From positions 21,935-85,934 of the forward strand of contig CAUYLG010062990.1 in NCBI GenBank assembly GCA_963573385.1: a stretch of DNA of 64,000 nt, read 5' to 3'. Below the pieces are notes generated by a model. It did no database searches. It saw nothing but the letters and a program-made list of their open reading frames with translations, and had not been told where the DNA came from. Position numbers and translations under genes: made by a program. The stretch is from Cacajao melanocephalus. Lineage: Eukaryota; Chordata; Mammalia; Primates; Pitheciidae. Positions 26,393 to 38,811 of the stretch are shown here, one piece after another; within the stretch, counting starts at the first letter, position 1; each line of letters begins with the position of its first letter.

Positions 26393-26577
26393 GGAAAGTC
26401 AAACACAGTGGCTCATTTCTTTAATCCCAGAACTTTGGGAGGCCAAGACAATAGGATTGCTGGAAGCCAGGAGTAGAGACCAGTGTGGGCCACAAAGCAA
26501 GATCCCTGTCTCTACAAAAAATTTTTAAAATTAACCAGGCATGGTGGTGGCACATGCCTGTAGCCCTAGCTACTCAA
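26393..26577 (+). mobile_element. Alu SINE (J-type), 3'-truncated, sense orientation
   Basis: A left monomer from about 26393, the A-rich linker (26514-26530) and the start of the right monomer to AGCTACTC at about 26577, where similarity stops abruptly. Many substitutions indicate an old copy. Confidence 0.85.
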
Positions 26578-26579
26578 AA

Positions 26580-29165
26580 AATATGACCTGGGAAGTTGGA
26601 TAGTATTTGAGGGTGAGAGGGCACTTTATTTTCTTCCTAGTTCTTCATTCACTCTGAACTAGAGTCTGAGCAGATCATGTGTGCTGAAGGGTACTCTAAG
26701 GTGAAACTGAATTTTGACACAGAAAAAGTGACAGGAGGCAAGAAACCCCTTAGACTCTTAAGGCATCTAAGAAGCCCTCACTACTCAGTAGTCAACAGAA
26801 CATTAATACCAGAAGCCACATCACCTGGGAGATCGTACCCTACCTCAGACCACAAAATCTTCATATTTCATAAGATTCTAAAATGATTTATAATGAACAT
26901 TTAGGCCTGAGAACCATGCTGTGAAAACTCAGACAGGATGTGTCAGAGTTGTAGATCTTACTTTCTGTCACATTTGTTTGCTAATCTTAACTCTTTGCCT
27001 AATCCATTTAATAATACTCTTTTATTATCTTTGAATCTTTAGTAAAGTGCTATTAAATTATCTTGGCCTAGTCTCATAAAGACAGAAGAAAATTAAGTGA
27101 AGCATGTTCAACTGCTTTGGGTCAGAGTGACAAAACTGAGATAAATGTTATTAGAAACCAGGATAGTAAGAAACAGGAGCTTTAATAGTCGGTGTTAACT
27201 GCCAAAACTGCAGGAGGTAATGAGATGCTGCAGAATCAGGACCCGTAGTTAGAATAGAAAACGTCTTAAGACTAGAGGTAGTTGCACAGAGATCTGCCCT
27301 GACTTGATATTGTGCTGTATTAATCTTGATAATATCTTTGTTCCTTGCACAGTGCCATAGTGCCTGTTGTTGGGACTGGATAAGTGTTTGTTGAATTGTA
27401 TTGAAATGCAGTGACTAAAAGCTCTTGACATGGTATATTATTTCATATTTTATTCATTTTACTCTTTAGTGTAATTATACTAAGTCTACGTATCTGACTC
27501 CTTTACAAATTGATCTTGATTCACCTCTCTGAAGATTTACACAATAAGCTTTTGTTCTTATAATAAAGCAGCCCTAAAATATTAAATTATTTATTATGAT
27601 AACCCAAGCTCAATTGTCCAACACCTTATTTCTTCTATGTGGTAACTCCACTCACATTTTTAAAACATCTGTCCGCTAGGAGTCATTTATCCAGATGCTG
27701 CATCATTATGACCACCATACTCTTATTAAGCATACAGGTGTCAATGTCTCTTTTAAAAAGGAGAGAACTCAAGAAGGAAGCAATGTAGAAACAACTTTTT
27801 TTTTTTTTTCTTTTTGTCATATCTCAAAGGATATGCTGAGGATTTCAGAGCTGCCAGGATTTGAGAGAAGTGAGCCAAAAAACTCATCTGAAGTGTTTGG
27901 ACAGATGAAATCAATGGCTGCTGATTTAATGAGAGGCACACAGCAAATACACTGTAAAATAATTAAATAGTAATTGAAAATACCTGCAGAAAGTTTGATT
28001 AGAATCTGAGGAATCAACAAACATAGCCAGATAATAATAAATGCATATCCAAACCCTGTTTAATTCTATCAACGTACCTCGGTGAATATGTAGTCTCATT
28101 AAAAGAATTAATTTTAATGCTTTACATTTTTCAGAGTGAAGGTAGTGTTTTGGAAAACTTTGGGTGTACCTGAAGTTATTTTACTCTGGGTTCCATAGGA
28201 ATGGGTTATTTAACCTATATTTTAGAAATGTATTTAATTATTGTATTAAACTCATTATGTCATATTTTACAAAACTGATGAAGTTAAAGTGACATTTTTA
28301 TTACATGAATTCAAATTATCAACTTACAGATGTTTCAGGAACTGTGTTCTATAAAGAATATTTTGAAATATTGTCTTGAAGCCTAATGTAATTGAAAATT
28401 GTATCACTGAATCCTGTCAAAATAAAGGCACCAATTTATATAAAATATAAAGTCATATATATAACTACATATAAAAAAGGATAAAAATGTTCTAGACATG
28501 ATATAACAAAGTCAAAGATCCGAGAAGCAGCTGAGAATTTCAAATATACTTGGATAAAGGCATCAGTCAGCTAAAGATGGCACTTTTACATGCCCAGACA
28601 ATGAGAATATTATTAAGAACTCAAATGGCCACAAAACAAACAAATTATTTCCTACTTAATGAAATTACAGCCTGTGACAAGGCTCTTCAAGGATATGATC
28701 AAGAAGACAGAACAAAATGAGCCAAAATCAATTATATGTATCAGAGAACCAGGGAGAAAGGATGAAAATTACAATCTCGAGAAACAACATAAATAAAGCA
28801 GAGCAACCATAATATGGATGTTTCTGGTAGACCATCTTTATGGATGACCATTTTAGGTAGATGTAAAGACCCCAAACTCTAGTAGCGAGGACTCAATAGC
28901 ATGAAAAAAAGGGGTTGCTTAAAGAGGCAGACATGAAGATTAAGGTCCACAGATGAACTGGGATTGGGATTGGGGGGATTAATAATCAGGATATGAGAAT
29001 TTGGTTAACAATACATGGAGGTCAAAATTTGGGTTCTAAATATAAGTGGAACTGATTTAGTTGTTAGCTATGCTTTTGAAAACTGGCTGTCTTTTCAGGG
29101 ATCTTCTGAAGAATATACTATAAAACTTGTGTTCTCTGAAGCTCTGGAGTAAGTTTGGCTTGCTC
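26580..29165. other. 2.6 kb without recognised genes
   Basis: AT-rich, non-coding. A weak L2-3'-end-like stretch sits near 27320-27405 (TGCACAGTGCC ... TGTTTGTTGAAT), and a T tract at 27797-27811. A 91-codon ORF at 27695-27970 spans the T tract and is not convincing. Confidence 0.4.
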
Positions 29166-29167
29166 AT

Positions 29168-29335
29168 CTTTATCTGTGTGTCCTTGGGCATGTTACTTAA
29201 TTTCTCTGTGTGCAGTTTTTCCTTATTTTTGTTTTTGGTACACCTTCAAAAACAGAAAAATAATGTCTCACTCACAATTACCTTGGAAGATTACATGAGA
29301 TAATATAGTACCTGGCAAATATTGTCATTATTATG
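29168..29335 (+). mobile_element. MIR SINE fragment
   Basis: Contains the MIR core signature, a GTGTCCTTGGGCATGTTACTTAATTTCTCT-type block near 29177-29208 followed by ATTACATGAGATAATATAG at 29291-29309. Interrupted by a TTTTTG-rich stretch. Confidence 0.7.
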
Positions 29336-30371
29336 ATGCTTTAAAGTGTTTAGTGTAAAATACTGGGAAAAGCTCTTTGAGAAGATTTTTAAATATTCTG
29401 ACATCGATTTCCCCAGAGAAAAAGCCTATTTAGGAAAATATAAGATAAGCAGAGGGAATAAGGGGAAGTGATGACAAGTAGTAATTTTTAGGATGGCTTT
29501 CTTCTGAGTCAAATAAAATCATCATAGAATGATCAGAATGATGTGATATGAGCCAAAATCAATAGGAACAGCTTAATTCTTACTAGAGTAATAGAGTAAG
29601 CAAATAATTTAGAGTTTTCTTTTATGGTAAATTTTGAAGATTCCAGACTAAAAAGTAAACAAATAAAAAGCAAAAAAAAAGAAGAAAATTATTAATAAAC
29701 CAATAAACCAGGCCCAATGTAGTATATGGTAATGGAGATTCTAAAAGTCATAGACATCATGGGATAGATGGCCCCATGTGAAAATAGGAGTTAAGATAAA
29801 CTTGGTAGTGGAAATTTAGGAAGATATATCACAACACAAAAATTATTTCATGATGAAAGAATATTGACATGTCCATGTTAAAATCTCTAGCTTATTAAGT
29901 ACTATATCAATCTTAGTTAAGAACATTCATTTCTGCAGTTAAAATTTGATGCATTTTATGCAGTCTCCCTGGAGACATACTCTTTTCTTTTTAATGCAAA
30001 GAGAAGTTCTTTTAGTTTTTCAATCTACTTTTTTGTTCCTTCATGATTTCTTTGTAGTAATGCGTAGATTCCGTAATGATGTAAGTATAAGCCTTGCTTG
30101 ATTTACTGAACTAGGTTAACGTATTATTTATTTAAGCTACAAATATTTCTAGGGTAGAAAAAAGCCTCTAAGAAACAGGTCTAGCAGGAAGAGTGTTAAT
30201 TATCACCTAATTTATGACAAAATTATTTGTTAATGCTGATCAAAATATCTGTTTTCTTCACAGAAAACATTAGGAGTAAAAAAGTATATAAAACATGAGG
30301 TATTTCCAGCTAGTCATATTACAACGTTATTTTGAACCCTTGTAATGAAGAGTTATGGGGTCAATTTTTCT

Positions 30372-30887
<516 letters not shown>

Positions 30888-30889
30888 CC

Positions 30890-31800
30890 AAAATTGTTTT
30901 TTGCATGACATTAAATGTTTTTCAAAATTAGCTCATTGCATTGTAATATAATTTGATGAACCCTAACGTATTAAGTCTTAATTAAATTCCATGGCTTACT
31001 AAGATTTCCCTAAATTTTATTTAAAATATTATACCTTATCATTATTGCTGCCGTATTACTGAGTAGCTATAAAATGTTTCTCATTTTTTATATTCCACCT
31101 TCCCTCATCTACAAATAAGGAAAAGATCATTTCACATTTGAAGCAAAAGCAAAACAAAGCAAAATTTAGATCATGTTTAGAAATTTATCTTAGTTAAAAA
31201 TTGCTGTGACTGTGCAGCTATAGTCTCTCAATATTTCAGTGCTCTAGAACTCCAGCTAGGCAATTTAAAGTTAACAGCAGTGGCTAGAAATACAATTAAG
31301 CAAAACGGTTCTGCTTATAGTCAGTTACAATCTCTCTTTATTTCTCCCTCTCTGTTATACACACACAAACACATTTCATGCATGTCTTTTTCTTCCCACT
31401 TCTAAATATCATCAGAGGAACTAAGTATTGAAATAATTAAGCATTTTTGTCAAGTGATCTTTTAATTCATTATTTTCTTCCCAGAACTCTAGTTTGTTAG
31501 CATATATAGAGATGCTCATTGACTAATGAATTATTTCCCCCAGGTATCTGTGTGTGTTCATGCATAAGTGGAAGTCCATAACATTTTTCTCTCTTTTTGT
31601 AGATCATTTGGACTATTTTGTGAATTATATCATGTGAAGTACAAAAGAAAGATCGATTAACATACTTAGCAATATTCTTTAAGTGCCATGTTATGGTTAA
31701 ACTTGATTAAATTCTGACAAGGCTACAAATTTAATTATATTTAAAGGTAAATTTCTCTCTATGTATTAAAAAAGGAATAACACTATTCTCATTGCTATGT
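30890..31800. other. 0.9 kb without recognised genes or repeats
   Basis: AT-rich unassigned sequence with no significant ORF. Confidence 0.4.
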
Positions 31801-31802
31801 TA

Positions 31803-32095
31803 GTTTTTTTTTATTAATAAGCTTTAGTTTTTAGAAAATTTTTAGGTTCACAGTAAAATTAAGTGGAAAGAACAAAGTTCCTATAGACCCCCTGTTCCCA
31901 CACATGTGCAACCTCCCCCACTATTGACATCCTGCACCACAGTCATGCATTTGTTACAATGAATGAACCTACAGTGTTACCTTGTTATCACCCAGAGTCC
32001 ATAGTTTACATAAGGGTTTGGTTTTGGTATTGTACATTCTGTGGGTTTTGACAAATATTTCATAACATCTATCTACCATAAGAGTGTTTTAGTTT
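31803..32095 (-). mobile_element. L1M 3' end, reverse orientation
   Basis: The plus strand matches the complement of an L1M 3' untranslated region: blocks at 31841-31900, 31925-31990 (GCACCACAGT...TTGTTACAATGAATGAACC) and 32026-32058 (TTGTACATTCTGTGGGTTTT). It stops just before the Alu at 32120. Confidence 0.75.
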
Positions 32096-32119
32096 TGATT
32101 CGTGGAAAATGACTTTCAC

Positions 32120-32399
32120 GCTGGCATGGGGGCTCATACCTGTAATCCCAGCGCTTTGGGAGGCCAAGGCAGGCTGATCACTTGAACTCAGGAGTTTGAG
32201 ACCAGCCTGGGCAACAGCAAAACCCCATCTCCACCACAAATACAAAAATATAGCCTGATAATGGTGGTGTGAGCCTGTAGTCCCAGGTACTTGGGAGGCT
32301 AAGGTGAGGTGGGAGGCAGAGACTGCAGTGTGACCAGATTGCACCACTGCACTCTGGCCTGGGTGACATAGAACCTGTTCCAAAAATAAAGGAAAAAAC
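32120..32399 (+). mobile_element. Alu SINE, J-type, sense orientation
   Basis: A dimeric Alu with a short internal deletion in the right monomer (around 32310) and an A-rich tail 32379-32399. GACTTTCA before and GAACTTTCA after may be a degraded TSD. ORFs of 113 and 85 codons on the complement are Alu shadows. Confidence 0.9.
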
Positions 32400-32599
32400 A
32401 GAACTTTCAAAGTTTACACCTATATATTTTTCCATACACTCAGGACTCTGAACATTTCACTTAACACTGTAAATTCACTCTATTGCCACTACTCAGGACT
32501 TCTGATGGAGCGTGAAAATCCAAGCCTGCTTTATGATATTAACCTCTGAAGCTCATAAACTGCTTAAAACTCTAGAATGTCCAGATAATTAACTATTAT

Positions 32600-33235
32600 C
32601 AAGTAAAAATGCCACAATTTAGTGTCTTAAAACAATATTGATTTATCGTCCAAGATGATGTCAGCTGGACAGGAGGATCTTCTGTCAACTTGAGCTTATT
32701 TATTGGCTGAATTAGGCTGCAGAGCTGTCTGGACTGGAAGGTGGAAAATGACCTTGCTCGCCATGGGCAGTGGCATGTGCTTGTAATCCAACCTACTTGG
32801 CAGGCTGAGGCAGGAGGATTCCTTGAGCCCAAGAAGAGTTCAAGACCAGCCTGGGCAACATAGCAGGACCCCTTAAAAAAAAAAAGTTACAAAAAAAAAT
32901 ATGACCTTACTCAAAAATCTGGCCGTTGTACCTGGCTGTCATCTGGGACCACTCAGTTATCTTCCACATGGGCAGTCATACTTCATTAGGCTCCATCAAT
33001 TTCCTTACATAGCGTTCTCACAGTGGCATCCAAAAGCGCAAAGACAAAAACAGAAAGATATTTTGCGAGTTAAGATCTAGAACTCTCACAACATCACTTC
33101 TGATAGATTCTATTAGTTACAGCAAGTGTTTGGATCAGTCCAATTTAAGAGACTGGGAAACAGATTTCCAAATTTAATGAAAAGAACGGCAAAGTACTTG
33201 TGGCCATTTAAATCTACCACTATGCCTTGCTCCTG
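32600..33235 (-). mobile_element. MaLR-type LTR, reverse orientation, split by an Alu monomer
   Basis: Left piece 32600-32744 has the complement of a MaLR-type 3' region (TTAGTGTCTTAAAACAAT near 32620). Right piece 32913-33235 continues with internal blocks and ends near TGTGGCCATTTAAATCTACCA (33200-33220). Collinearity across the monomer insertion supports one old LTR. The subfamily is uncertain. Confidence 0.55.
32745..32912 (+). mobile_element. Free Alu monomer (FLAM/FRAM-like) with TSD
   Basis: Alu-monomer sequence 32760-32870 followed by A-rich tails, flanked by AAAATGACCTTGCTC (32745-32759) and AATATGACCTTACTC (32898-32912), a 15-bp TSD with two mismatches. It lacks the second monomer. 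Confidence 0.8.
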
Positions 33236-33239
33236 AAAT

Positions 33240-33815
33240 TAAAATATCTTTAGAATGATCTTAGGAAATGATTTTGTGAAAAAAAGGGCCAAAATTTTCA
33301 ATGAATATCTTTAAAAGAACTCACACATTGTCAAGTCTGTAAACTTCTTGCTGATTGTAAGGTCCCTAATCTGTCATTCCTGCTGCCTTCACATTTCTGT
33401 ACCTTCTGTTTCATACAGTTTTTGAGACAGAGTATGCTTTGAAAAGCATGCTTTCAAACAACTGATGTTTTATAAATAACTGATTAAAACATTTCTTTAC
33501 AATTCTTTTTTAAAAAAGTCATATAACCTCTAAATAGCAAATGTTGAAGCTTATCTACTCGTCTCAGGCCAAAGAAACTCCAAAAGGCTTTTAGTTCTAG
33601 TGAACCCCCAAACATTAATAAGTAAAACTAGCAACTGTATTCAAAAGTGATTTATAAATTCGATAAAGTATATTTTAGATGTTTAGTGACTTACTTCCAA
33701 CAAGAAGCTTTCAATTTAGTTATCTTTCTCAAGGTGGACAAAAATGATTGTCTACATTGGGGAACATCACAGAAGATGCTATTTGAAATAAAACATTCAT
33801 CACCCTCATTTAATG
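33240..33815. other. About 580 bp unassigned
   Basis: AT-rich, non-coding, no recognised repeat. Confidence 0.4.
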
Positions 33816-33816
33816 T

Positions 33817-33925
33817 AAGATGACTTATTATACATTAGTCAAATGACTTTATATATATATTGACTTGTAATATATATATAAATGACTTTTAATATATATC
33901 AACAAATGACTTAATATGTCTTATC
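33817..33925. repeat. Imperfect AT-rich tandem repeat, about five units of 20-25 bp
   Basis: Repeated ATGACTT followed by an alternating TA stretch: ATGACTT starts near 33820, 33843, 33862 (TGACTT only), 33882 and 33906. Units differ mainly in TA-run length. Confidence 0.7.
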
Positions 33926-33980
33926 AGTATGAGCTAAAACCCTGTTTTTGTTTTTTGCAAAATTAATGTATATTCATATT

Positions 33981-34068
33981 GGCTGGGCGCAGTGGCTCAT
34001 GCCTGTAGTCCTCGTACTTTGGGAGGCTGAGGCAGGCGGATCACTTGAGGTCAGGAGTTCCAGACCTG
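33981..34068 (+). mobile_element. Severely 3'-truncated Alu (about 88 bp)
   Basis: Begins at the true Alu 5' end (GGCTGGGCGCAGTGGCTCA) and breaks off in the first monomer after CAGGAGTTCCAGACCTGCC. It then runs into AATAAAAATGCA and a TA repeat. This is an unusual truncation because Alu copies normally lose their 5' rather than 3' end. Confidence 0.85.
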
Positions 34069-34083
34069 CCTTAATAAAAATGC

Positions 34084-34105
34084 ATATATATATATATATA
34101 TATAC
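34084..34105. repeat. (AT)n microsatellite
   Basis: Eleven or so alternating AT units directly after the truncated Alu. Confidence 0.95.
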
Positions 34106-34109
34106 ACAT

Positions 34110-35690
34110 ATAAATTGCAAGAATGAGACTATGGTTTGGATCTCAGTCAAACGTTTAAAATTTGTATGGTTTAGGGCAATTCTATTACACCTTTAAGTTT
34201 AGTCTGCTCGTCTGGAAAACTGGAATGACAGTGGTTATGACAACATCAAGTAGGCTCAAGGAATAAACCAAGATAACTGATGCAAACGTCTAATTGGCAT
34301 GACTGGAACATCAGTCATTGTTAATTTATTTTTGTTATTGTTGTTAATGTTATAATTGAATTATTAACTCTTTTTGTTTAGAGGATATCGGTAAGTTCTG
34401 TTATGCCTAAAGTATAGACAAGATAAAGGAAACTCTAAAACTAAACGTTTAAAAAGTATATATTTATTTATTTTATTTTATATCCTACTTGGAAAACAAT
34501 TCGATAATTATAGTGCTAAGCTAATTATGTAGATGAATCAGTAGTATGTATCAGGCAGTGGTTTCTGAATGATAACAGCATGCCTCAGGTGGCCTTAAAG
34601 CATACCAAGCTGAAGGCTATCAATTTTACCACCTGAGAAGTGTTCTAATTAACCAAAAATGCAGAGCCTAAAGTAGCTGCTCCATTACTGCCAATGAGAC
34701 TAACAGTTGGGTTCTTAGATTTATTAGCCTGCAAATGGCTGACTGTCAATTCCAAAGCACCAACTGTGCCTTCTATTTGCAAGCTTTTTTCCCCAATATT
34801 TATTTGTAATATAAGGTCAGGTAATTATAAAAGAAAATCTATTAAACTGTAATAGAAACGATTGGGCACCAGAATCAGATTTATTCTTCCCGAAAGCCAC
34901 TGTATTTTTACTTAGTGGCCTTGGAAGAGTTAAATCATGTTTCCCTACATATACATTGGACATGTATAGTTTCTTTATATATTGCAGTGACAATTAGTAC
35001 AGATACACTTAATGTGCCTAGAATAGTTTTTACACATAATAAGAATATTTTTCTACTGTTTCTCATCGTTTATAGTATACAGAGGTATTTGGTCAAGTGA
35101 AGGGTCCCACGTTAGAGGACTGCATGTGTTATTCCTATTTTATTAATTTAATTAGAGAATATAATAACCAATCTGCAACAGTATACAGTGTTCTTTCTTC
35201 TGTGTAAAGCATAACCATATTTTCAAATTCCCATTTTTCTCTCAGCTGTATCAACAGGTTTATGACATTCTATTCAGGGCTAAGAAATTTATAGCATTCA
35301 GCAGACAGGCTCCTGAGTTTCATAATAAAACTTATATTTTATTGTGCAGACAAGATGAACAAATATCATTTCAAACCTCATACTGCATCTAAAATGTTTA
35401 CAGTGATACAGCAGAACCTTTCCTTCATTGTTATGTTCAATGATCCATGCTATGGAACTATTTTATAGAAAAGTATGCTTTAAAATATTTCCAAGTCTGT
35501 AACTAAATCCTATCCTTTGAATGGAAAGTAATGTTCATTTATTTCTATGCAGTATTATTTGGAATAATGAATTCAGTTTTATGAAGTGATACAGGTTTAT
35601 TTGATGATCAGGAAAACTTGGAATTTGTAGTATTGAGTATAATCTTCAGAGACAAGTAAAAGGTGTGGACCTGTGTTACCTACATGGTTA
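34110..35690. other. 1.6 kb without recognised genes or repeats
   Basis: AT-rich; no ORF above about 61 codons. Nothing recognised. Confidence 0.4.
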
Positions 35691-35792
35691 CCACACTTGT
35701 TATATAATAAAATCAGGTTCTATAAAAAGACCAGTAGCCATATTGGACAACAAAGTGTGGTTGTTTTGTTTTCATTATGGATTTTTTTTTAG

Positions 35793-36097
<305 letters not shown>

Positions 36098-36184
36098 TAT
36101 TTTTGTTATTTTTAAAGTGATTCTATTAAAACTTCACTTCCAAGGTGGAATGATATTGTAGAAATACAAAGTGCATACTTATTC

Positions 36185-36512
36185 TAGATTCCATTGTGTT
36201 GTGTGATATAATTACCACTGGCTATATGTGACCAATGGAGCACTAATATGTGGCTTCAAGTTGAGAAGTGCTGCTAGTTTAAAAACATATTCAATTTCCA
36301 ATACTGAACATGAAAAAGAGGACTGAAAATATCTCAAAAATAATTTTCTAAATTGATTAATTCTTGATCCTACATATTTTGGGTCAAGCAAATCAAGTTA
36401 TTAAAGTGGGCTTCACCTGTTTCTACTTACATTTTTAGAAAACTTAAAATTTTTCTACATTTCTAGAAAATTAAAATTACATATTTGGCTCACGTTACAT
36501 TCCACTTGCAAG
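36185..36512. mobile_element. hAT-like non-autonomous DNA transposon fossil
   Basis: Matches in order an old mammalian MER-type repeat with hAT-type termini: GGCTATATGTGACCAATGGA (36221-36240), the ATGAAAAAGAGGACTGAAAA region and AAATTAAAATTACATATTTG near 36469-36488. A related end-like piece (AGTAGCCATATTGGACA near 35734) lies on the other side of the Alu. The family name is uncertain. Confidence 0.5.
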
Positions 36513-36518
36513 TATGTC

Positions 36519-36560
36519 TCTGTGTGCGTGTGTGTGTGTGTGTGTGTGTATGTGTGTGTT
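36519..36560. repeat. (TG)n microsatellite, imperfect
   Basis: TG repeats with single C and A interruptions. Confidence 0.95.
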
Positions 36561-37188
36561 TCCACTGCTTATTTGCAAATTTTTCACTCTGTATATTTCC
36601 CACAGGGACTGAGGGTTGAGGTAGGTGGCTAGTGAAAAATCTGACATTGTAATTTTATGTTGTCTCACAATTTCTTTCCATTCTAGTGGTTTGTTTTGTG
36701 ACACCTATAGGAGAGGAAAATAAAAAAAAAACAACTAAATGTTTAAAGTCTGCAAAATCTAGGGGTAAAGCATACATTTTATGTATATAATCAATGTTAC
36801 AGTTCACATGCAGTTGTCTGAATACCATATTTAAGTTACTATCAGAAATGACCCAAGGATGTGTTTCTTGACTGAGTGAATCATTATTGTAGCACATAAA
36901 AAGGACAAGCCTGATATTCATCCTGATGAACTATATCAAGCATTTGTAGGTTAACACATAAATGTCTGAACAGGCTGTGGGGAAGGTATAGAAAAGGAAA
37001 GAATGCTGGAATTCAGAAATCACCGATAAAATATACCCTAAAAAGGGAAGATCCTGCTGAGTCGAATCATTGGAAGTGGACCTGACAACGACCGCTAATC
37101 TGAGCGAAGACTCCAAAAGCATTGTCGGTATGGGAAGTTGCGACGGCATCAATTCTTTGTTTATGAAATTGACTAAAAAAATACAAGC

Positions 37189-37257
37189 CTCACACAAAAA
37201 ACACATACACACACCCACATAGATCCCCCCACCAGGACACTCACACAAACACAAAAC
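37189..37257. repeat. CA-rich low-complexity tract
   Basis: CACA-rich sequence with C runs. It creates a Cys-rich 107-codon minus-strand ORF (36931-37254) that is not a gene. Confidence 0.85.
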
Positions 37258-37429
37258 TAGACATTCATTCTGCCTTTTCAGTATGATCTATATTCCAAGG
37301 TCACAACTAATTGATAAGGGAAAGAATATAAAACTTCCAATTTATAAATTCAGATAAAATGACAGAATAATAACTATGGTTGGCTGTAAAAATCATCACA
37401 ATTATCCAACGCATCCCTTTGTAATGATA

Positions 37430-37770
37430 CTTTACAGACTTTCACATCAACAAATGCAGTTTGTTTCTCCACTCTGAATTCAACCTAAAGCTCACATGGC
37501 TTTGCATACTTTTCTTTTCATTTTTGGAACTCTAACACCACCATGTGAACAAACCCCTACAGTTGGAAGAAGGATCTCTTCCTCAAGCAGCTAGCTATAG
37601 CCAGTCTGGCAGCTGAGCTCAAATACCTCAGCAAGCTCAGCTGCAATCAGTTTTGCCTGCCTCAGTAGAACCACACAGCTGACCAGAGGCTAATGAGCAA
37701 TAATGAATGGTTATTGTTTTAAGCCACTTGGTTTTGGGATCTCTTGTTAAGCAGGAAGAGATGACTAATT
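37430..37770 (+). mobile_element. MaLR-like LTR 3' part, sense orientation
   Basis: Contains the typical 3' block GAGCAATAATGAATGGTTATTGTTTTAAGCCACTTGG-type sequence at 37697-37733 and an upstream region rich in CAGCTGAGC-like motifs. The 5' half is too diverged to recognise. Confidence 0.5.
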
Positions 37771-37984
37771 TAATAACCATTGTGAAACCTCCAATGAGAT
37801 AATGGATCTAGGAAATAATCAAATTATTCTGAATCCACGGATATATAATGAAAATGATGCAAGAAATAACTTTTGAGATATAGGTAGGAATTGTGGCTCT
37901 ATGTACTTAAAATATAAATAATAATGGCTTAAAACTATAAATTGGAGAGGGTAGCAGTTACTAAATAATACTAGACGAATTGCA

Positions 37985-38345
37985 ACTCCCGTGCACAGAG
38001 ATTACTGTTCAGCAACAAAAATGAACAGACTATGAATACATGTAAGAAGATGGACGCATGTCAGAAGCATTATGCTCAGTAAAAGAAACCAGACACAAAA
38101 GACTGTGTCTATATTGTACACAAACTACATCCTGTAGAAGGCAAAACTATAGGAACAGAAGTCAGATCAATAGTTGCCAGATTCTGAAGGAAAGAAGAGA
38201 GGGTTAACTTCAAAATAGCAAAAGAACATGTTATGGCAATTGAAATGTTCCAAGCCTTGTTTTTTGGCACTGGATACTTGAAAAATATTCAGTGGCTAAA
38301 TGTATCAAAATATAGATTTAAGTAAATGTGATCTCAAAGAAAGAA
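37985..38345 (+). mobile_element. L1M 3'-end fragment, sense orientation
   Basis: Follows the L1M ORF2 end/3' region: CATTATGCTCAGTAAAAGAAACCAGACAC-type block near 38069-38097 and GATCAATAGTTGCCAG at 38165. No open frame. Confidence 0.75.
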
Positions 38346-38811
38346 CTAAATAATACAATATTCAAAGTTTCTTGCAGATTGTAACAAAACCTTATAGACA
38401 AGAGAATAAGCACAAAATTTAGCAAAATACCTATCTATGTAAAAGAAAAAAAGGGGGATGGAATTAGGGGAAATTGTGACTGAAAAGTTATTGGTTAACC
38501 TGGGTTTTTAAAGCTGGGTTGTTAGTATTTTACTCTCATTATTTTTATTATTCAAATTTTATATCTTACATATAATAAAAATTAGGAATTATAATAATTC
38601 ATGGAAATAAAAAAGACAATGTCTGGGGTTGAGGTAAAACCGAAAAATATAGGACCTATAAAAACATACTAAGCTAAAATTCACTTAGCCATGGGATAGA
38701 CAAGATAGTCCAAAAAGCTGAAGTAAAAAAAGTCATAACAGTACACACCAGCAAAAGTAACTTAAAAAAATAAATCCTAAGTATTGACAAGGAGGAGGGA
38801 TAGTGGATACA

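Noticed and set aside
32069..32435. 113- and 85-codon minus-strand ORFs
   Set aside because: They are translations of an Alu complement; similar shadow ORFs occur in the Alus at 30590, 41183, 43399, 54505 and 60011.
36931..37254. Cys-rich 107-codon minus-strand ORF
   Set aside because: The Cys-rich part comes from a CA-rich low-complexity tract, and the rest has no recognised similarity.
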